A stretch of DNA of 36,583 nt from a virus, in the IMG/VR virus record IMGVR_UViG_3300044980_000018, positions 1 through 36,583 of that record; one strand, 5' to 3'. Below are positions 24,101 through 29,875 of the stretch, in pieces; position 1 is the first letter of the stretch, and the number at the start of each line of letters is the position of its first letter. The notes under the pieces were generated by a model. That model saw only the letters and a list, made by a program, of their open reading frames with translations. It searched no databases and had not been told where the DNA came from. The position numbers and the translations under genes are program-made.

Positions 24101-24148
24101 AATGCTATAGCTACACCAACGCAGTCTAGACAGATGGAGAGGGCTTAA
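21101..24148 (+). CDS. Large internal virion protein with a JAMM/RadC-like HNHP motif, 1015 aa
   Basis: GTG 21101 overlaps the upstream gene by 8 bases. The N-terminal 270 residues contain Gly/Ala-rich hydrophobic segments (VGLAKGVVPFAPSIIQAAGG; QAVIGGLLTGGASDVAEG), as in proteins that cross membranes during DNA ejection. At about residues 300-420 there is a compact domain with YLVAPNGRVLSKIGG, TILTHNHPGGSSLSSDDV (H356, H358, D368) and HEVRAVSRGMDGVVRVHSIS. The HNHP...S..D pattern is that of JAMM/RadC-like metallopeptidases; no upstream catalytic Glu could be fixed. The rest is helical with more Gly/Ala segments near 710-740. It might cleave peptidoglycan or a host protein during entry. The enzyme role is inference. 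Confidence 0.7.
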   Translation: MAEIPLSQAADQIAAGTFMPTVEQPMIGPDGTAQIVQPAGVKQALADGFKLVDHATAQHVADVQEAGEHPIKAFGVGLAKGVVPFAPSIIQAAGGPTLEEQRNLAEGNPLATPAGELTGNVGQAVIGGLLTGGASDVAEGASLGSKVFDAADMAKQAAIFAGQGASNEINEQDLGDHGYNGEAVVSQAGLGALLGAASSPAFALAKEVLPNPITAAGNAIAKASDALTGALGRTAGEGGEAAARSIGELGAAEAQNRIATDIASGLQDTVDKSFDQMSAIHEDLKPAQVRALSEQDAYGTTDPVAQIERTIANDPNESSYLVAPNGRVLSKIGGANHVALDPAELKDLEQGTILTHNHPGGSSLSSDDVSIASVIPGVHEVRAVSRGMDGVVRVHSISPEGPAWPHPISINTAFDDQIGEMGTALYRLPIDQRANAVWEKIATKLGLKYTTSELEPGLVGHTVGKTATAINAFRTNGIDPTLSRLTALADDGRISKPLVSEVETAVRDWNEATSKATTMLDYQAANHQLGRTLDDNVMKYAKDLTPGVAPVVRDVEQNIRTPLRQMLRDPEIMGPRLASANGALTDAEHALFQSTEALYRGLGFTDLLADGRPADKARISASRVLTNLRNSEKLGQQQNNAVIQRFLADAKNLNDVTAQVAKDGGHTTDTEQIQNLLRDQATKQAQGQATAKLSGSGTLNGGMGYSVGGFGPEVAAGLLGHAASMATGVPGLGAAAGLATRGVRLVKHPASTLEMLGKIKALADKHTADIAKAASSFFTGTGRVVAPVVAGNALRAGKDYGDHDSDTEARMAEVRTLSSNPGLLSNTLMRNTTALADGAPVTALSVQTNTQTRLGVVASTLPNPGPQGMIRTKYPQSIDATQKFELCLNVMSHPAKAIQAAMVDENLTSDMVDWGDRGAPKTMAAIRQAFQSEMVDRYDHDYTLGQKQMLSVLFKAPVTPDVAPAQVAFLQATFAPPAPTPPPGGTGKPSLTGLAKLNPGNAIATPTQSRQMERA

Positions 24149-24151
24149 CCC

Positions 24152-24523
24152 ATGGCAATGTTTCTCAATGTGGCCCAGATCGACGCCACCCCAGGCAAAC
24201 CGCAGAGCATCGTGACGAGCGCCACAAGCGCCAATATCAAGATGCCGGTCAGCGCCCCGAACGCGATGAACACCACGGCTGGTCAGACTGGTGGACCGCA
24301 GGACTTGGCGGGGCGCGGGCTCTGGCTGGTCTACGTCTCCGGGTCAGCCGTCAACGTCCGCTTCGGCCTGACGGCTCCCACGGCCGTCGGAACGGATCCA
24401 GTCTGGGGCCTCGGTTGGCTGCCGCTCCCGATTGCCATCCCGCCCGGGACCTTCGTCGCCGCGCTCGGCACCGCGACGGCTGGCAGGGTGGACTTCTTCC
24501 GCGTCTACGCCTTCAGGGATTGA
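24152..24523 (+). CDS. Small beta-rich virion-type protein, 123 aa
   Basis: Family not recognised. It is a Gly/Ala/Thr/Val-rich beta-type sequence (GRGLWLVYVSGSAVNVRFGL, then IAIPPGTFVAALGTATAG), resembling small phage surface or fibre-tip domains. GAGAGG stands upstream of ATG 24152, three bases after the previous stop. It is the last substantial gene of the rightward structural operon. A role as a minor decoration or tail-tip protein is plausible but unproven. Confidence 0.65.
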   Translation: MAMFLNVAQIDATPGKPQSIVTSATSANIKMPVSAPNAMNTTAGQTGGPQDLAGRGLWLVYVSGSAVNVRFGLTAPTAVGTDPVWGLGWLPLPIAIPPGTFVAALGTATAGRVDFFRVYAFRD

Positions 24524-24526
24524 GCC

Positions 24527-24631
24527 ATGAACGACACCGAGAAGGCGATGCTGCTGGCGATGGTGCCGATCCTGGTCCGCTGGATTCGAACCACCGTCAT
24601 CCAGGTTCAGAGCCTGGTATCCTTCCGCTAG
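24527..24631 (+). CDS. Candidate 34-aa hydrophobic microprotein
   Basis: ATG 24527 to TAG 24629-24631, three bases after the preceding stop. The sequence begins MNDTEKAMLLAMVPILVRWI and continues with TTVIQVQSLVSFR. A hydrophobic core (AMLLAMVPILV) beside Arg/Trp could form one short membrane-active helix. It ends the late operon, a frequent place for lysis genes, and the genome has no recognisable endolysin or holin. It overlaps the convergent minus-strand gene by 35 bases. Its size makes the gene call uncertain. Confidence 0.45.
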   Translation: MNDTEKAMLLAMVPILVRWIRTTVIQVQSLVSFR

Positions 24632-25214
24632 ACGACCCCGAATCAGAAGGTGGGTGCATGCAGCTCGCCAGCCCGCACACTCGGCACGAGCCGGGAGTGG
24701 CGGCGAGGATGGGGCGGGGCACTGCGGAGGATGCGTCCAGAACGGCGTGGCTGATCTTGGCCTGGAAGAAGTGCTCAATCAGGTACTTGCCGACGCAGAC
24801 CTCGCATCCGGTGTGAATCGGGCATGGTCCGTCCTTCACGTTCGGAATCTCGACCGCATCCAGCGTGGCCCTCGTCTCTACGACGTGCGCCGCTGTCATG
24901 GCCACAACCTGCTCCGTGACCAGCTCCCGCCTCGCCTGCTCTGCGATCCCGGCAAAGGCGGCGGCGAGACGAGCCATGGCCTGCTCATTGGTGATGCATT
25001 GGCCGAGTGTCTCAACCCACGCCCGCGCCCGCGCCTCGTGGGTGAGCGGGGCGGGGGCTGAGGGCTGAGGCGGCTGGTAGTTCGGCCCCAGCGGGTTGGC
25101 TCGCGCCGGCTGGAATCCACCGGCCGGCCAGGTTTGCTGCGCATGGCAGGCGGTGCATGGAAGAGGTAGGTAGTGCTCTGGACACTGACCGCCGTAGTTC
25201 CCTGGATCACTCAT
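24597..25214 (-). CDS. Hypothetical Cys/His-rich protein, 205 aa (last gene of leftward operon)
   Basis: Family not recognised. The start ATG at 25214 follows the operon pattern of short overlaps (8 bases with the upstream gene); the frame extends 15 codons further back without a supporting site. Three Cys/His clusters are visible: QCPEHYLPLPCTACHAQ at the N terminus, PCPIHTGCEVCVGKYLIEHF near residue 135, and CRVCGLASCMHPP near residue 185. The middle is helical. Zinc binding is likely; similar Cys-rich accessory proteins recur in this genome. It converges on the end of the structural operon. Confidence 0.65.
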   Translation of the reverse strand: MSDPGNYGGQCPEHYLPLPCTACHAQQTWPAGGFQPARANPLGPNYQPPQPSAPAPLTHEARARAWVETLGQCITNEQAMARLAAAFAGIAEQARRELVTEQVVAMTAAHVVETRATLDAVEIPNVKDGPCPIHTGCEVCVGKYLIEHFFQAKISHAVLDASSAVPRPILAATPGSCRVCGLASCMHPPSDSGSSSGRIPGSEPG

Positions 25215-25362
25215 CTTCGCACTCCTCGCACAACGGCAGCACCGCGACCAGCCTACCATGCTTCTCCGTCTTGAACGACCACCGCAGCAGGTCCAGCGCC
25301 AGCACCGAGCCGCAGACGTGGCACTCGGCTACGCGGATCCGGGGCGGGGGAGTGAGGGTCAT
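25207..25362 (-). CDS. Small zinc-finger-like protein, 51 aa
   Basis: Starts at ATG 25362 in an ATGA overlap with the preceding gene's stop (25359-25361). The chain has RVAECHVCGSVLALDLL and ends PLCEECEDE, giving two CxxC knuckles about 30 residues apart, the layout of a minimal zinc ribbon. A longer frame extends upstream but is Arg/Ser-rich noise through neighbouring genes. The function is unknown; a nucleic-acid or protein-binding adaptor is possible. Confidence 0.65.
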   Translation of the reverse strand: MTLTPPPRIRVAECHVCGSVLALDLLRWSFKTEKHGRLVAVLPLCEECEDE

Positions 25363-25499
25363 CGGCGCGCCCAGGCCATGGCGATGGCATCGATGATAAG
25401 AAGGCGCATGGCGACGGTCCCACCAATTGCTCCGACAGCGATGCCAGCCGCGAACGCCCACCAGCTCCACGAGAACACGAGATGCACGGTATAGGTCAT
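25359..25499 (-). CDS. Single-span membrane microprotein, 46 aa
   Basis: ATG 25499 to a stop at 25359-25361, overlapping the next gene (ATGA). The sequence MTYTVHLVFSWSWWAFAAGI continues AVGAIGGTVAMRLLIIDAIA, with one clear transmembrane helix (about residues 7-34) and a short basic tail ending MAWARR. It lies in the leftward early operon, so an early membrane role such as superinfection exclusion or host-envelope modulation is as plausible as lysis. No family is recognised. Confidence 0.6.
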   Translation of the reverse strand: MTYTVHLVFSWSWWAFAAGIAVGAIGGTVAMRLLIIDAIAMAWARR

Positions 25500-25501
25500 G
25501 G

Positions 25502-25909
25502 CTAGGCCTTCCCCTTCGCGCCCGTCGGGACGACCTCGACCTGGATCGTCTTCTGGCGCTGGCCGCTGCCGCGCGTGACCGTGGCGCTCTTGGGCTCGGT
25601 GATGTCCTGGCTCCCCTTGACGCGGATGGCGGGCACGGACTTCCCGAAGGCATCGATCTGGCGAGTGCAGAGCGTCACGCGCTTGTGCAGCCACTCGTTG
25701 GTCTCGACGCCCCACATGAGTTTGAGTGCCTCGGCGTTGGAGCGGTTCAGGAGCCATTCCTTGTCGGTGCCCTCGAACGTGACGATACCCTTGACCTTGC
25801 CGTCGGGCATTTTCTCCAGCTTGATGCCGCCGATCTTGACCGTCTGGTCCTTGCCCTGGAGGTCGGCGGCCTTCAAGAAGCGGGACGGGAACATGGCTTC
25901 GTAGTTCAT
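25502..25909 (-). CDS. Conserved-looking phage protein, 135 aa, next to exonuclease
   Basis: ATG 25909 overlaps the upstream stop (ATGA). The sequence MNYEAMFPSRFLKAADLQGK, then VTFEGTDKEWLLNRSNAEAL, MWGVETNEWLHKRVTL and VPAIRVKGS resembles a type of small protein common in phage genomes near recombination genes. The beta-strand pattern could be an OB-like fold. Placement two genes from a RecE-like exonuclease suggests a recombination accessory, perhaps a DNA-binding partner. The biochemical role is not established, and the resemblance is from memory of the pattern only. Confidence 0.7.
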   Translation of the reverse strand: MNYEAMFPSRFLKAADLQGKDQTVKIGGIKLEKMPDGKVKGIVTFEGTDKEWLLNRSNAEALKLMWGVETNEWLHKRVTLCTRQIDAFGKSVPAIRVKGSQDITEPKSATVTRGSGQRQKTIQVEVVPTGAKGKA

Positions 25910-26205
25910 TGGGAGAACTCCCGGTTGGTGTGCTTGCGGTACTCGTCTTGGGCGTTCCGGATGCACCACTGGCAGACCCTGGCCTCGTCAGGCTGGCAGT
26001 CAAGGATCCGCTCGATGATGTTCTCTAGATGGCACTCGACGGCGTTGCGCTGGATGATGTCCGAGTCGAGATCCTCCAATTCGCTGATGAGCTGAGCCCG
26101 CGTCTTCTTGAGCCGAGCATCGCGCTTCGCCTGAAACTTCAATGCCGCGCCGCTCTGAAGCCCAGGCAGCGGGTTGCTACGGTAGCCGATCTCCTTCTCG
26201 CTCAT
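25906..26205 (-). CDS. Hypothetical charged helical protein, 99 aa
   Basis: Family not recognised. It is coupled by ATGA overlaps on both sides (26203-26205 and 25906-25909). The first 35 residues are basic (LKFQAKRDARLKKTRAQL); the middle is an acidic helix (ISELEDLDSDIIQRNAVECH), and the C terminus has RVCQWCIRNAQDEYRKH, a single CxxC that might pair with nearby His. A small helical zinc-hook or dimer is possible. It lies directly after the exonuclease gene and may assist it. Confidence 0.65.
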   Translation of the reverse strand: MSEKEIGYRSNPLPGLQSGAALKFQAKRDARLKKTRAQLISELEDLDSDIIQRNAVECHLENIIERILDCQPDEARVCQWCIRNAQDEYRKHTNREFSQ

Positions 26206-27029
26206 ATATCCTCTCCATCCATCGTCAGGCCCAGCCCATCCAGGCCTTCTGGTTCAGCGGTTGCCCACTTCGGCAGGCTCAGCACTCCCGCCCAGTACGC
26301 CGGCCACTCCCCGCGCTCCTGGCACTCCTTCACGCGGTCGAGCAACGGCAGGTAGATCGACCGGCCCAGCTCCAGGTGGTCCGGCGTGACGGTGTAGAGC
26401 GCGGCGGCGAAGGGGGCTCGGTTCTCGACGGCGAGGATCGTGTAGGGGAGCCGAACGCCGGTCATGGCCTCGTAGCCGTCAACGTAGTAAGCCGCCTGGC
26501 AATGGTAGCCCAGTGACGCGGCCGAGCGCCCGAAGCCGAGCGGCGAGGCATCCCGGCAGGTCTTGAGGTCGATGATCCCGTAGCCCCGGCTCATGTGGTC
26601 GATTCGGCCTTTGCCAGGCAGGCCGTTCTTGTGGGTCCACTGGATCGTGACCTCGTTGTCGAGGTTGGATAGGAGCTTGCCGGCTACCTTGCGCGCGACC
26701 GCCGCGATCTGCTTCGCGTGTTCGAAGGCGTCCACGAGGATGATCGTCTTGTTGGCGTTCTCCTCCTCGAAGGCTCGCCATGCGTTGCTGTTGCGCTTCT
26801 CACCCCAGACCGCGACGTGCGTGTCCAACTTCTCGGGCTCGAACGTCGCGTAGTGCGTCACCACGCCGAGGATGATCGGGTCCGTCATCGGCTGGAACCC
26901 TTGCTCCTTCGTGAACTTGTAGTGCATGGGGCTGCGCTGCATCATCTTGAGCAGCGACCAGTTCTCGCCGGGCAGGGCGTCGTACTCGGCGCGGGTCAGG
27001 ATGCCGGGGGCGGTGGCGTAGGTGGTCAT
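26202..27029 (-). CDS. PD-(D/E)XK exonuclease, RecE/DUF3799-like, 275 aa
   Basis: A phage recombination exonuclease that would resect double-stranded DNA to give 3' tails for annealing. Family marks include the N-terminal ENWSLLKMMQRSPMHYKF, GVVTHYATFEPEKLD (H59), then NEVTIQWT (E126), GKGRIDHM (D144), YGIIDLKTC (D154, K156) and YHCQAAYYVDGYEA (Q178): the ordered E, D, (D/E)xK and Q of the PDDEXK core. The length matches stand-alone exonuclease VIII-type domains. No single-strand annealing protein is recognised beside it; the gene at 25502 is the best candidate partner. Coupled by ATGA overlaps on both sides. Confidence 0.85.
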   Translation of the reverse strand: MTTYATAPGILTRAEYDALPGENWSLLKMMQRSPMHYKFTKEQGFQPMTDPIILGVVTHYATFEPEKLDTHVAVWGEKRNSNAWRAFEEENANKTIILVDAFEHAKQIAAVARKVAGKLLSNLDNEVTIQWTHKNGLPGKGRIDHMSRGYGIIDLKTCRDASPLGFGRSAASLGYHCQAAYYVDGYEAMTGVRLPYTILAVENRAPFAAALYTVTPDHLELGRSIYLPLLDRVKECQERGEWPAYWAGVLSLPKWATAEPEGLDGLGLTMDGEDI

Positions 27030-27370
27030 CGAGCCAGCATCCTGACCGCGCTGCGTGTCTCATCCATGGATTCCAACTCAGCCACCGCAGCCAAGAGGAC
27101 ATCGACGGCCAGCAGCGCATCATCCCAGCCCTTGTCGATCCACTCCATGGCTTGGCGTTGAAGCGTGGACTCTGTCACGACGGCGCTTCCTTTCGGTAGG
27201 TATTCAGCACGGGCATCCCGGATTTCACCGATCACATGCTGCTCAACATCCTGGCGCAGCATGGTGACATGGAGATGGTGCATTTGCTCCTGACTGATCG
27301 GCCCAGAGAGACCCTTCAGGACATTCTCGAAGGCAGACACACTCATTTCCGCGAACTCGAGCGATGTCAT
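27026..27370 (-). CDS. Hypothetical protein, 114 aa
   Basis: Family not recognised. ATGA overlaps link it to both neighbours. It is a helical, moderately acidic protein (EFAEMSVSAFENVLKGLSG; HHLHVTMLRQDVEQHVIGEI; DALLAVDVLLAAVAELESM). The C-terminal helix is hydrophobic enough to mediate oligomers but not to span a membrane. Its position upstream of the exonuclease suggests an early accessory role; nothing more can be said. Confidence 0.65.
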   Translation of the reverse strand: MTSLEFAEMSVSAFENVLKGLSGPISQEQMHHLHVTMLRQDVEQHVIGEIRDARAEYLPKGSAVVTESTLQRQAMEWIDKGWDDALLAVDVLLAAVAELESMDETRSAVRMLAR

Positions 27371-27759
27371 CGCACCAACTCCCCCGCCAGCCTTCGTATG
27401 GTCTCGGCGCAGAACACCAGCACCGCCGGGTCGATCTCGCGGTACTCGCCCGTCGACCTATCCATGCTGGCATAGCGGGTATCGTAGGCCAGCCGCTCCA
27501 TCTCGTGGAGGATCTCCTCGGCGGGACGCTTGCGGGGTTGCGGTGGCGGCTGACGACAGGCCAAGCACAGTCCGCACTCGCCATCCAGGCAGGCGAACGG
27601 CGGCTCATGCTCCGGCGGGTTGCGTTGCAGCACCAGCCTCTCGGCCATCTCGGCTAGGCAGGTCACCTTTGGCATCGTGTGGATGCAGCCGACCGTATGG
27701 CAGATGCCGCAGGTCTCGCTATGTGCGGCCGGGGGATTCTTCCATCTCGTGCCGATCAT
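27367..27759 (-). CDS. Hypothetical Cys-rich protein, 130 aa
   Basis: Family not recognised. It has two clear Cys/His clusters: ETCGICHTVGCIHTMPKVTC near residues 15-34, and FACLDGECGLCLACRQPPP near residues 55-73. Together they could bind one or two zinc ions. The C-terminal half is helical (AEEILHEMERLAYDTRYA; LVFCAETIRRLAGELV). It is coupled to both neighbours by overlaps. Many Cys-rich small proteins are spread through this genome, hinting at a common style of zinc-based adaptor. Confidence 0.65.
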   Translation of the reverse strand: MIGTRWKNPPAAHSETCGICHTVGCIHTMPKVTCLAEMAERLVLQRNPPEHEPPFACLDGECGLCLACRQPPPQPRKRPAEEILHEMERLAYDTRYASMDRSTGEYREIDPAVLVFCAETIRRLAGELVR

Positions 27760-27974
27760 GTGGTCTCCTTGAGTGCGGCGCGGGCCGCGTAGAGGTGAGC
27801 CGGGGTCAGGTTCCCGTCGAGAATCGTGTCGCCGTCGCGAGCCAGCTCGACATCGGCCAGCAGGTCACGCAGCGCCTCCACCAGCTCCGCCCGCGCGTCC
27901 TGCTGGATCTTCTCGATGTCCTCCGAGAACGCGATACCGTCCAGCTCGCGCGCCCACTCCGCCGCCGTCTTCAT
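27756..27974 (-). CDS. Small helical protein, 72 aa, MKTxAEW family
   Basis: Begins MKTAAEWARELDGIAFSEDI, then EKIQQDARAELVEALRDLLA. The opening and the IQxDA phrase match the rightward gene at 28986 (MKTPAEWGRVYLDI, AAIQADALEAAAKVV), so both derive from the same small family now present on opposite sides of the control region. It looks like a pair of amphipathic helices, with a C-terminal LTPAHLYAARAALKET. Function unknown. ATGA coupling on both sides. Confidence 0.65.
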   Translation of the reverse strand: MKTAAEWARELDGIAFSEDIEKIQQDARAELVEALRDLLADVELARDGDTILDGNLTPAHLYAARAALKETT

Positions 27975-28201
27975 CGGTCGTCCGGGTGGCGCGGGTAGAA
28001 CGAGTCGCGGTCGTCGCGCGGCTCGCCGTAGTGCTCGGAGTATTCCTCCTCCCGAGGACCGTCGATGTAGCGGGCGACCTCGGCACGCGGGAACCTGGCC
28101 GCGTCCTCGGCCCGGGCCAGCGTCTCATCGCGCTCAATGGCCGCCTGCGCGCGGGTGACGAAAACCCCACAACCTAGGTCGACCATGCACCGCTCCGTCA
28201 T
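27971..28201 (-). CDS. Hypothetical protein, 76 aa (first gene of leftward operon)
   Basis: ATG 28201 has GAGGG seven bases upstream, and a promoter-like pair lies 27-55 bases upstream (28228-28256). The N terminus (MVDLGCGVFVTRAQAAIERD) is followed by a charged, Arg/Glu/Asp-rich tail with YIDGPREEEYSEHYGEPRDD that is probably disordered. As the first product of the leftward operon it might be regulatory, but no DNA-binding motif is visible. Confidence 0.65.
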   Translation of the reverse strand: MTERCMVDLGCGVFVTRAQAAIERDETLARAEDAARFPRAEVARYIDGPREEEYSEHYGEPRDDRDSFYPRHPDDR

Positions 28202-28227
28202 CTCGTGTCCCTCGCTTTCTGCCCAGC

Positions 28228-28256
28228 ATCCTGCGACAGGTCGGGCGGGTTGTCAA
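28228..28256 (-). promoter_or_regulatory. Leftward sigma70-like promoter
   Basis: On the minus strand, TTGACA (28256-28251) is 17 bases from CAGGAT (28233-28228). The -35 is perfect and the -10 matches at three of six positions. Transcription would start near 28221, giving a leader of about 20 bases before ATG 28201. It would drive the leftward recombination operon. Confidence 0.55.
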
Positions 28257-28285
28257 GTGGCTTGCACAAGATAATTCGCACCCGG

Positions 28286-28314
28286 TTGACAAGCGCGCCC
28301 GAAGCGGCCACTAT
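28286..28314 (+). promoter_or_regulatory. Rightward sigma70-like promoter, predicted leaderless transcript
   Basis: TTGACA (28286-28291) is 17 bases from CACTAT (28309-28314). The ATG at 28322 begins eight bases after the -10, exactly where transcription should start, so the HTH mRNA would be leaderless. No ribosome-binding site is visible upstream of that ATG. The -35 also forms a 7-bp inverted repeat with the leftward -35 (TTGTCAA at 28250-28256, TTGACAA at 28286-28292), a possible operator arrangement. Confidence 0.6.
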
Positions 28315-28321
28315 CCACTAC

Positions 28322-28504
28322 ATGAAAGAACCCACCGCCGCAGACATCCGCGCCGAACTGGCCCGCCGCGAACTCACTCAGGACTGGCTGGCCGACAAGA
28401 TCGGAGTCCACCCCTCCAGGCTTTCCCGCGTTCTCCATGGTGACCGGCTCGCCGCCTACGTGCTCCGCAAGGCCTGGCGAGCGCTAGAGGCCAACCATGG
28501 ATAG
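28322..28504 (+). CDS. Cro/CI-type HTH regulator, 60 aa
   Basis: A minimal helix-turn-helix protein. Residues 19-38 (LTQDWLADKIGVHPSRLSRV) give the turn of an XRE-type DNA-binding domain. There is no dimerisation or cleavage domain, so it resembles Cro or plasmid-type regulators rather than full CI. ATG 28322 is chosen because the frame upstream is open only through the promoter. The gene sits at the centre of two divergent promoters and probably binds the 28250-28292 region. With no integrase in the genome, control of lytic timing is more likely than stable lysogeny. It overlaps the next gene by 8 bases. Confidence 0.75.
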   Translation: MKEPTAADIRAELARRELTQDWLADKIGVHPSRLSRVLHGDRLAAYVLRKAWRALEANHG

Positions 28505-28763
28505 CAGACCCTGCGGCTGTCCCGAATCCCTCGACCTGCGCCGCCAGATCGCCGAATCCGCCGCGAAGGGCCTGACCTGCTCGGCCTGCGGGCTTGGCTG
28601 CGGCCAGGTCTACTCCGGCAAGTGCGCCGAGTGCTGGGCGGGTGAGGCGGAGAGGCTGAGGGCGGCGCTGGAGAAGTGCGCTGACATGAACGACTGGGGT
28701 GCGAGCTTCGAGGCCCGGGCCGCGCTGGGCATAGAGGGCAACGATGCCGCGAGCGATGCGTAA
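28497..28763 (+). CDS. Small Cys-rich protein, 88 aa
   Basis: Family not recognised. It overlaps the HTH gene by 8 bases. N-terminal RPCGCPESLDLRRQIAESA is followed by LTCSACGLGCGQVYSGKCAE, then CWAGEAERLRAALEKCADMN. The central Cys ladder could hold two zinc ions; the flanking helices are charged. It is the second gene of the rightward early operon and could be a host-interacting zinc microprotein. No function is proposed. Confidence 0.65.
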   Translation: MDSRPCGCPESLDLRRQIAESAAKGLTCSACGLGCGQVYSGKCAECWAGEAERLRAALEKCADMNDWGASFEARAALGIEGNDAASDA

Positions 28764-28989
28764 GTACGACAAGGACGCGATCTGGAAGGATCGCATCGCC
28801 AAGCTCGAAGCGGAGCGGGATACCCTGAAGGCCGAGGCATCGGTGCAGGCATTCAACGCTTTGGCGGAAGAGAACACCAGGCTGCGCGAGCTGGCGGGGG
28901 AGCTGCTGGAGAAGACCGACCACACGGCGCCGGACTTCAACGACCTCCTCGCCCGCGCCAAAGCCCTCGGAATCGGAGGCGGGAAATGA
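28744..28989 (+). CDS. Coiled-coil protein, 81 aa
   Basis: Family not recognised. It starts at ATG 28744, or at ATG 28756, which gives a tighter 8-base overlap with the gene before. The middle is a heptad-like helix (DRIAKLEAERDTLKAEASVQ; LAEENTRLRELAGELLEKT), likely a dimeric coiled coil, ending in a Gly-rich tail. Short coiled-coil proteins of this sort are common early phage genes. It is coupled to the next gene by an ATGA overlap. Confidence 0.65.
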   Translation: MPRAMRKYDKDAIWKDRIAKLEAERDTLKAEASVQAFNALAEENTRLRELAGELLEKTDHTAPDFNDLLARAKALGIGGGK

Positions 28990-29210
28990 AGACGCCAGCG
29001 GAGTGGGGCCGGGTTTATCTCGACATCAAGGCAGATCCGAGCCGGATGAGCATCATGGAGTTCATCGCCGCCATCCAGGCCGACGCCCTCGAAGCGGCGG
29101 CGAAGGTCGTGGACGACTGGAACGGCAATGGCGAGGAGAACCCAAACCGCAAGCCAGCCACGGGGCACATGATCCGCGCACTCATCCCCAAGCCGGAGGG
29201 CGAGCGATGA
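28986..29210 (+). CDS. Small helical protein, 74 aa, MKTxAEW family
   Basis: Starts MKTPAEWGRVYLDIKADPSR and contains FIAAIQADALEAAAKVVDDW. It shares the opening and the IQxDA phrase with the leftward gene at 27756. Residues 45-60 are Asn/Glu-rich (WNGNGEENPNRKP), and the end (GHMIRALIPKPEGER) is basic. Probably a compact helical protein. Function unknown. ATGA overlaps on both sides. Confidence 0.65.
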   Translation: MKTPAEWGRVYLDIKADPSRMSIMEFIAAIQADALEAAAKVVDDWNGNGEENPNRKPATGHMIRALIPKPEGER

Positions 29211-29452
29211 AGAAGTATCATCAGCCCTGGTGCGAGCTACCGAAGGACCACGAGCACGGCTGTCAGAACGTGACGGCCACAGAATACCGCGCCCGCATTG
29301 CCGACCTCGAAGCCAAGCTCAAGGCCGCCTGGCAGAGCGCGGCCGAGGCGCAACGTCGAAGTGACTACGATCATCGCGTGCTGGGGTTGCTTGAGGGTGA
29401 TCCGGATAGCCTGTTACCCCTCGTGCCGTGCCCAGCCCCGGAGGAGAAATGA
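29207..29452 (+). CDS. Hypothetical coiled-coil protein, 81 aa
   Basis: ATG 29207 overlaps the upstream stop (ATGA); the longer frame upstream is a shadow. N-terminal MKKYHQPWCELPKDHEHGCQ has a Cys/His set that could bind one metal. A helix follows (RIADLEAKLKAAWQSAAEAQ) with coiled-coil character. The C terminus is Pro-rich. GGAGGAG at its end forms the ribosome-binding site for the next small gene. Function unknown. Confidence 0.6.
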   Translation: MKKYHQPWCELPKDHEHGCQNVTATEYRARIADLEAKLKAAWQSAAEAQRRSDYDHRVLGLLEGDPDSLLPLVPCPAPEEK

Positions 29453-29601
29453 ACGTCCCGTGCTACTCGCTCCTGATGGCGTTCACGACCATGCCGGGGC
29501 CGCAGCGGTCGGTCATCCGTCTGGCTGGGTCGACTGCGCCCATCCTCACCCAGCCAAAGCCCGAGAAGCCTACACCGGAGGCTGAGAATGACGAAGGCTG
29601 A
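29449..29601 (+). CDS. Candidate 50-aa small protein
   Basis: ATG 29449 overlaps the preceding stop by four bases (ATGA) and has GGAGGAG upstream. The sequence is MNVPCYSLLMAFTTMPGPQR, then SVIRLAGSTAPIL and a Pro/Glu/Lys-rich tail. Its end overlaps the next gene by 14 bases. The start signals and coupling support translation; the composition gives no function. A weakly hydrophobic N terminus could be a membrane-associated segment. Confidence 0.5.
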   Translation: MNVPCYSLLMAFTTMPGPQRSVIRLAGSTAPILTQPKPEKPTPEAENDEG

Positions 29602-29875
29602 TGCGTTTCAGCACTGGTGGGACTGGGAATCGGAGAAGGCTACCGAGGACTGCGCCACGCCATATGACGAGGCCAAGGCGCACTTCCTCGCCGGCCAGCG
29701 TTCCGGCTTCTCGCTGGCCACGGAAGCGGCGGCGAAGGCTCTGCCGAAGATCGAACACAGCGCCGTCAGCATGTATCACAACCAGGCATGCCACGAGGCC
29801 GATGCTGAGCGCATCCGCGCCCTCCGCTACGAGGACGTGAAGGGAGAGAAAGATGTTCCGAACGCCGATGATTGA
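29588..29875 (+). CDS. Hypothetical protein, 95 aa
   Basis: Family not recognised. GGAGG is placed well before ATG 29588. The N terminus AFQHWWDWESEKATEDCATP is aromatic and acidic, followed by YDEAKAHFLAGQRSGFSLAT, a helical motif seen in various small phage early proteins. The remainder is helical. It overlaps the next gene by 23 bases, longer than the usual four, which leaves the neighbour's start open. Confidence 0.65.
   Translation: MTKADAFQHWWDWESEKATEDCATPYDEAKAHFLAGQRSGFSLATEAAAKALPKIEHSAVSMYHNQACHEADAERIRALRYEDVKGEKDVPNADD

Noticed and set aside
24605-24622. CCAGG...CCTGG hairpin as a bidirectional terminator between convergent operons
   Set aside because: The stem is only five pairs and no T-run follows in either direction, so termination is not supported.
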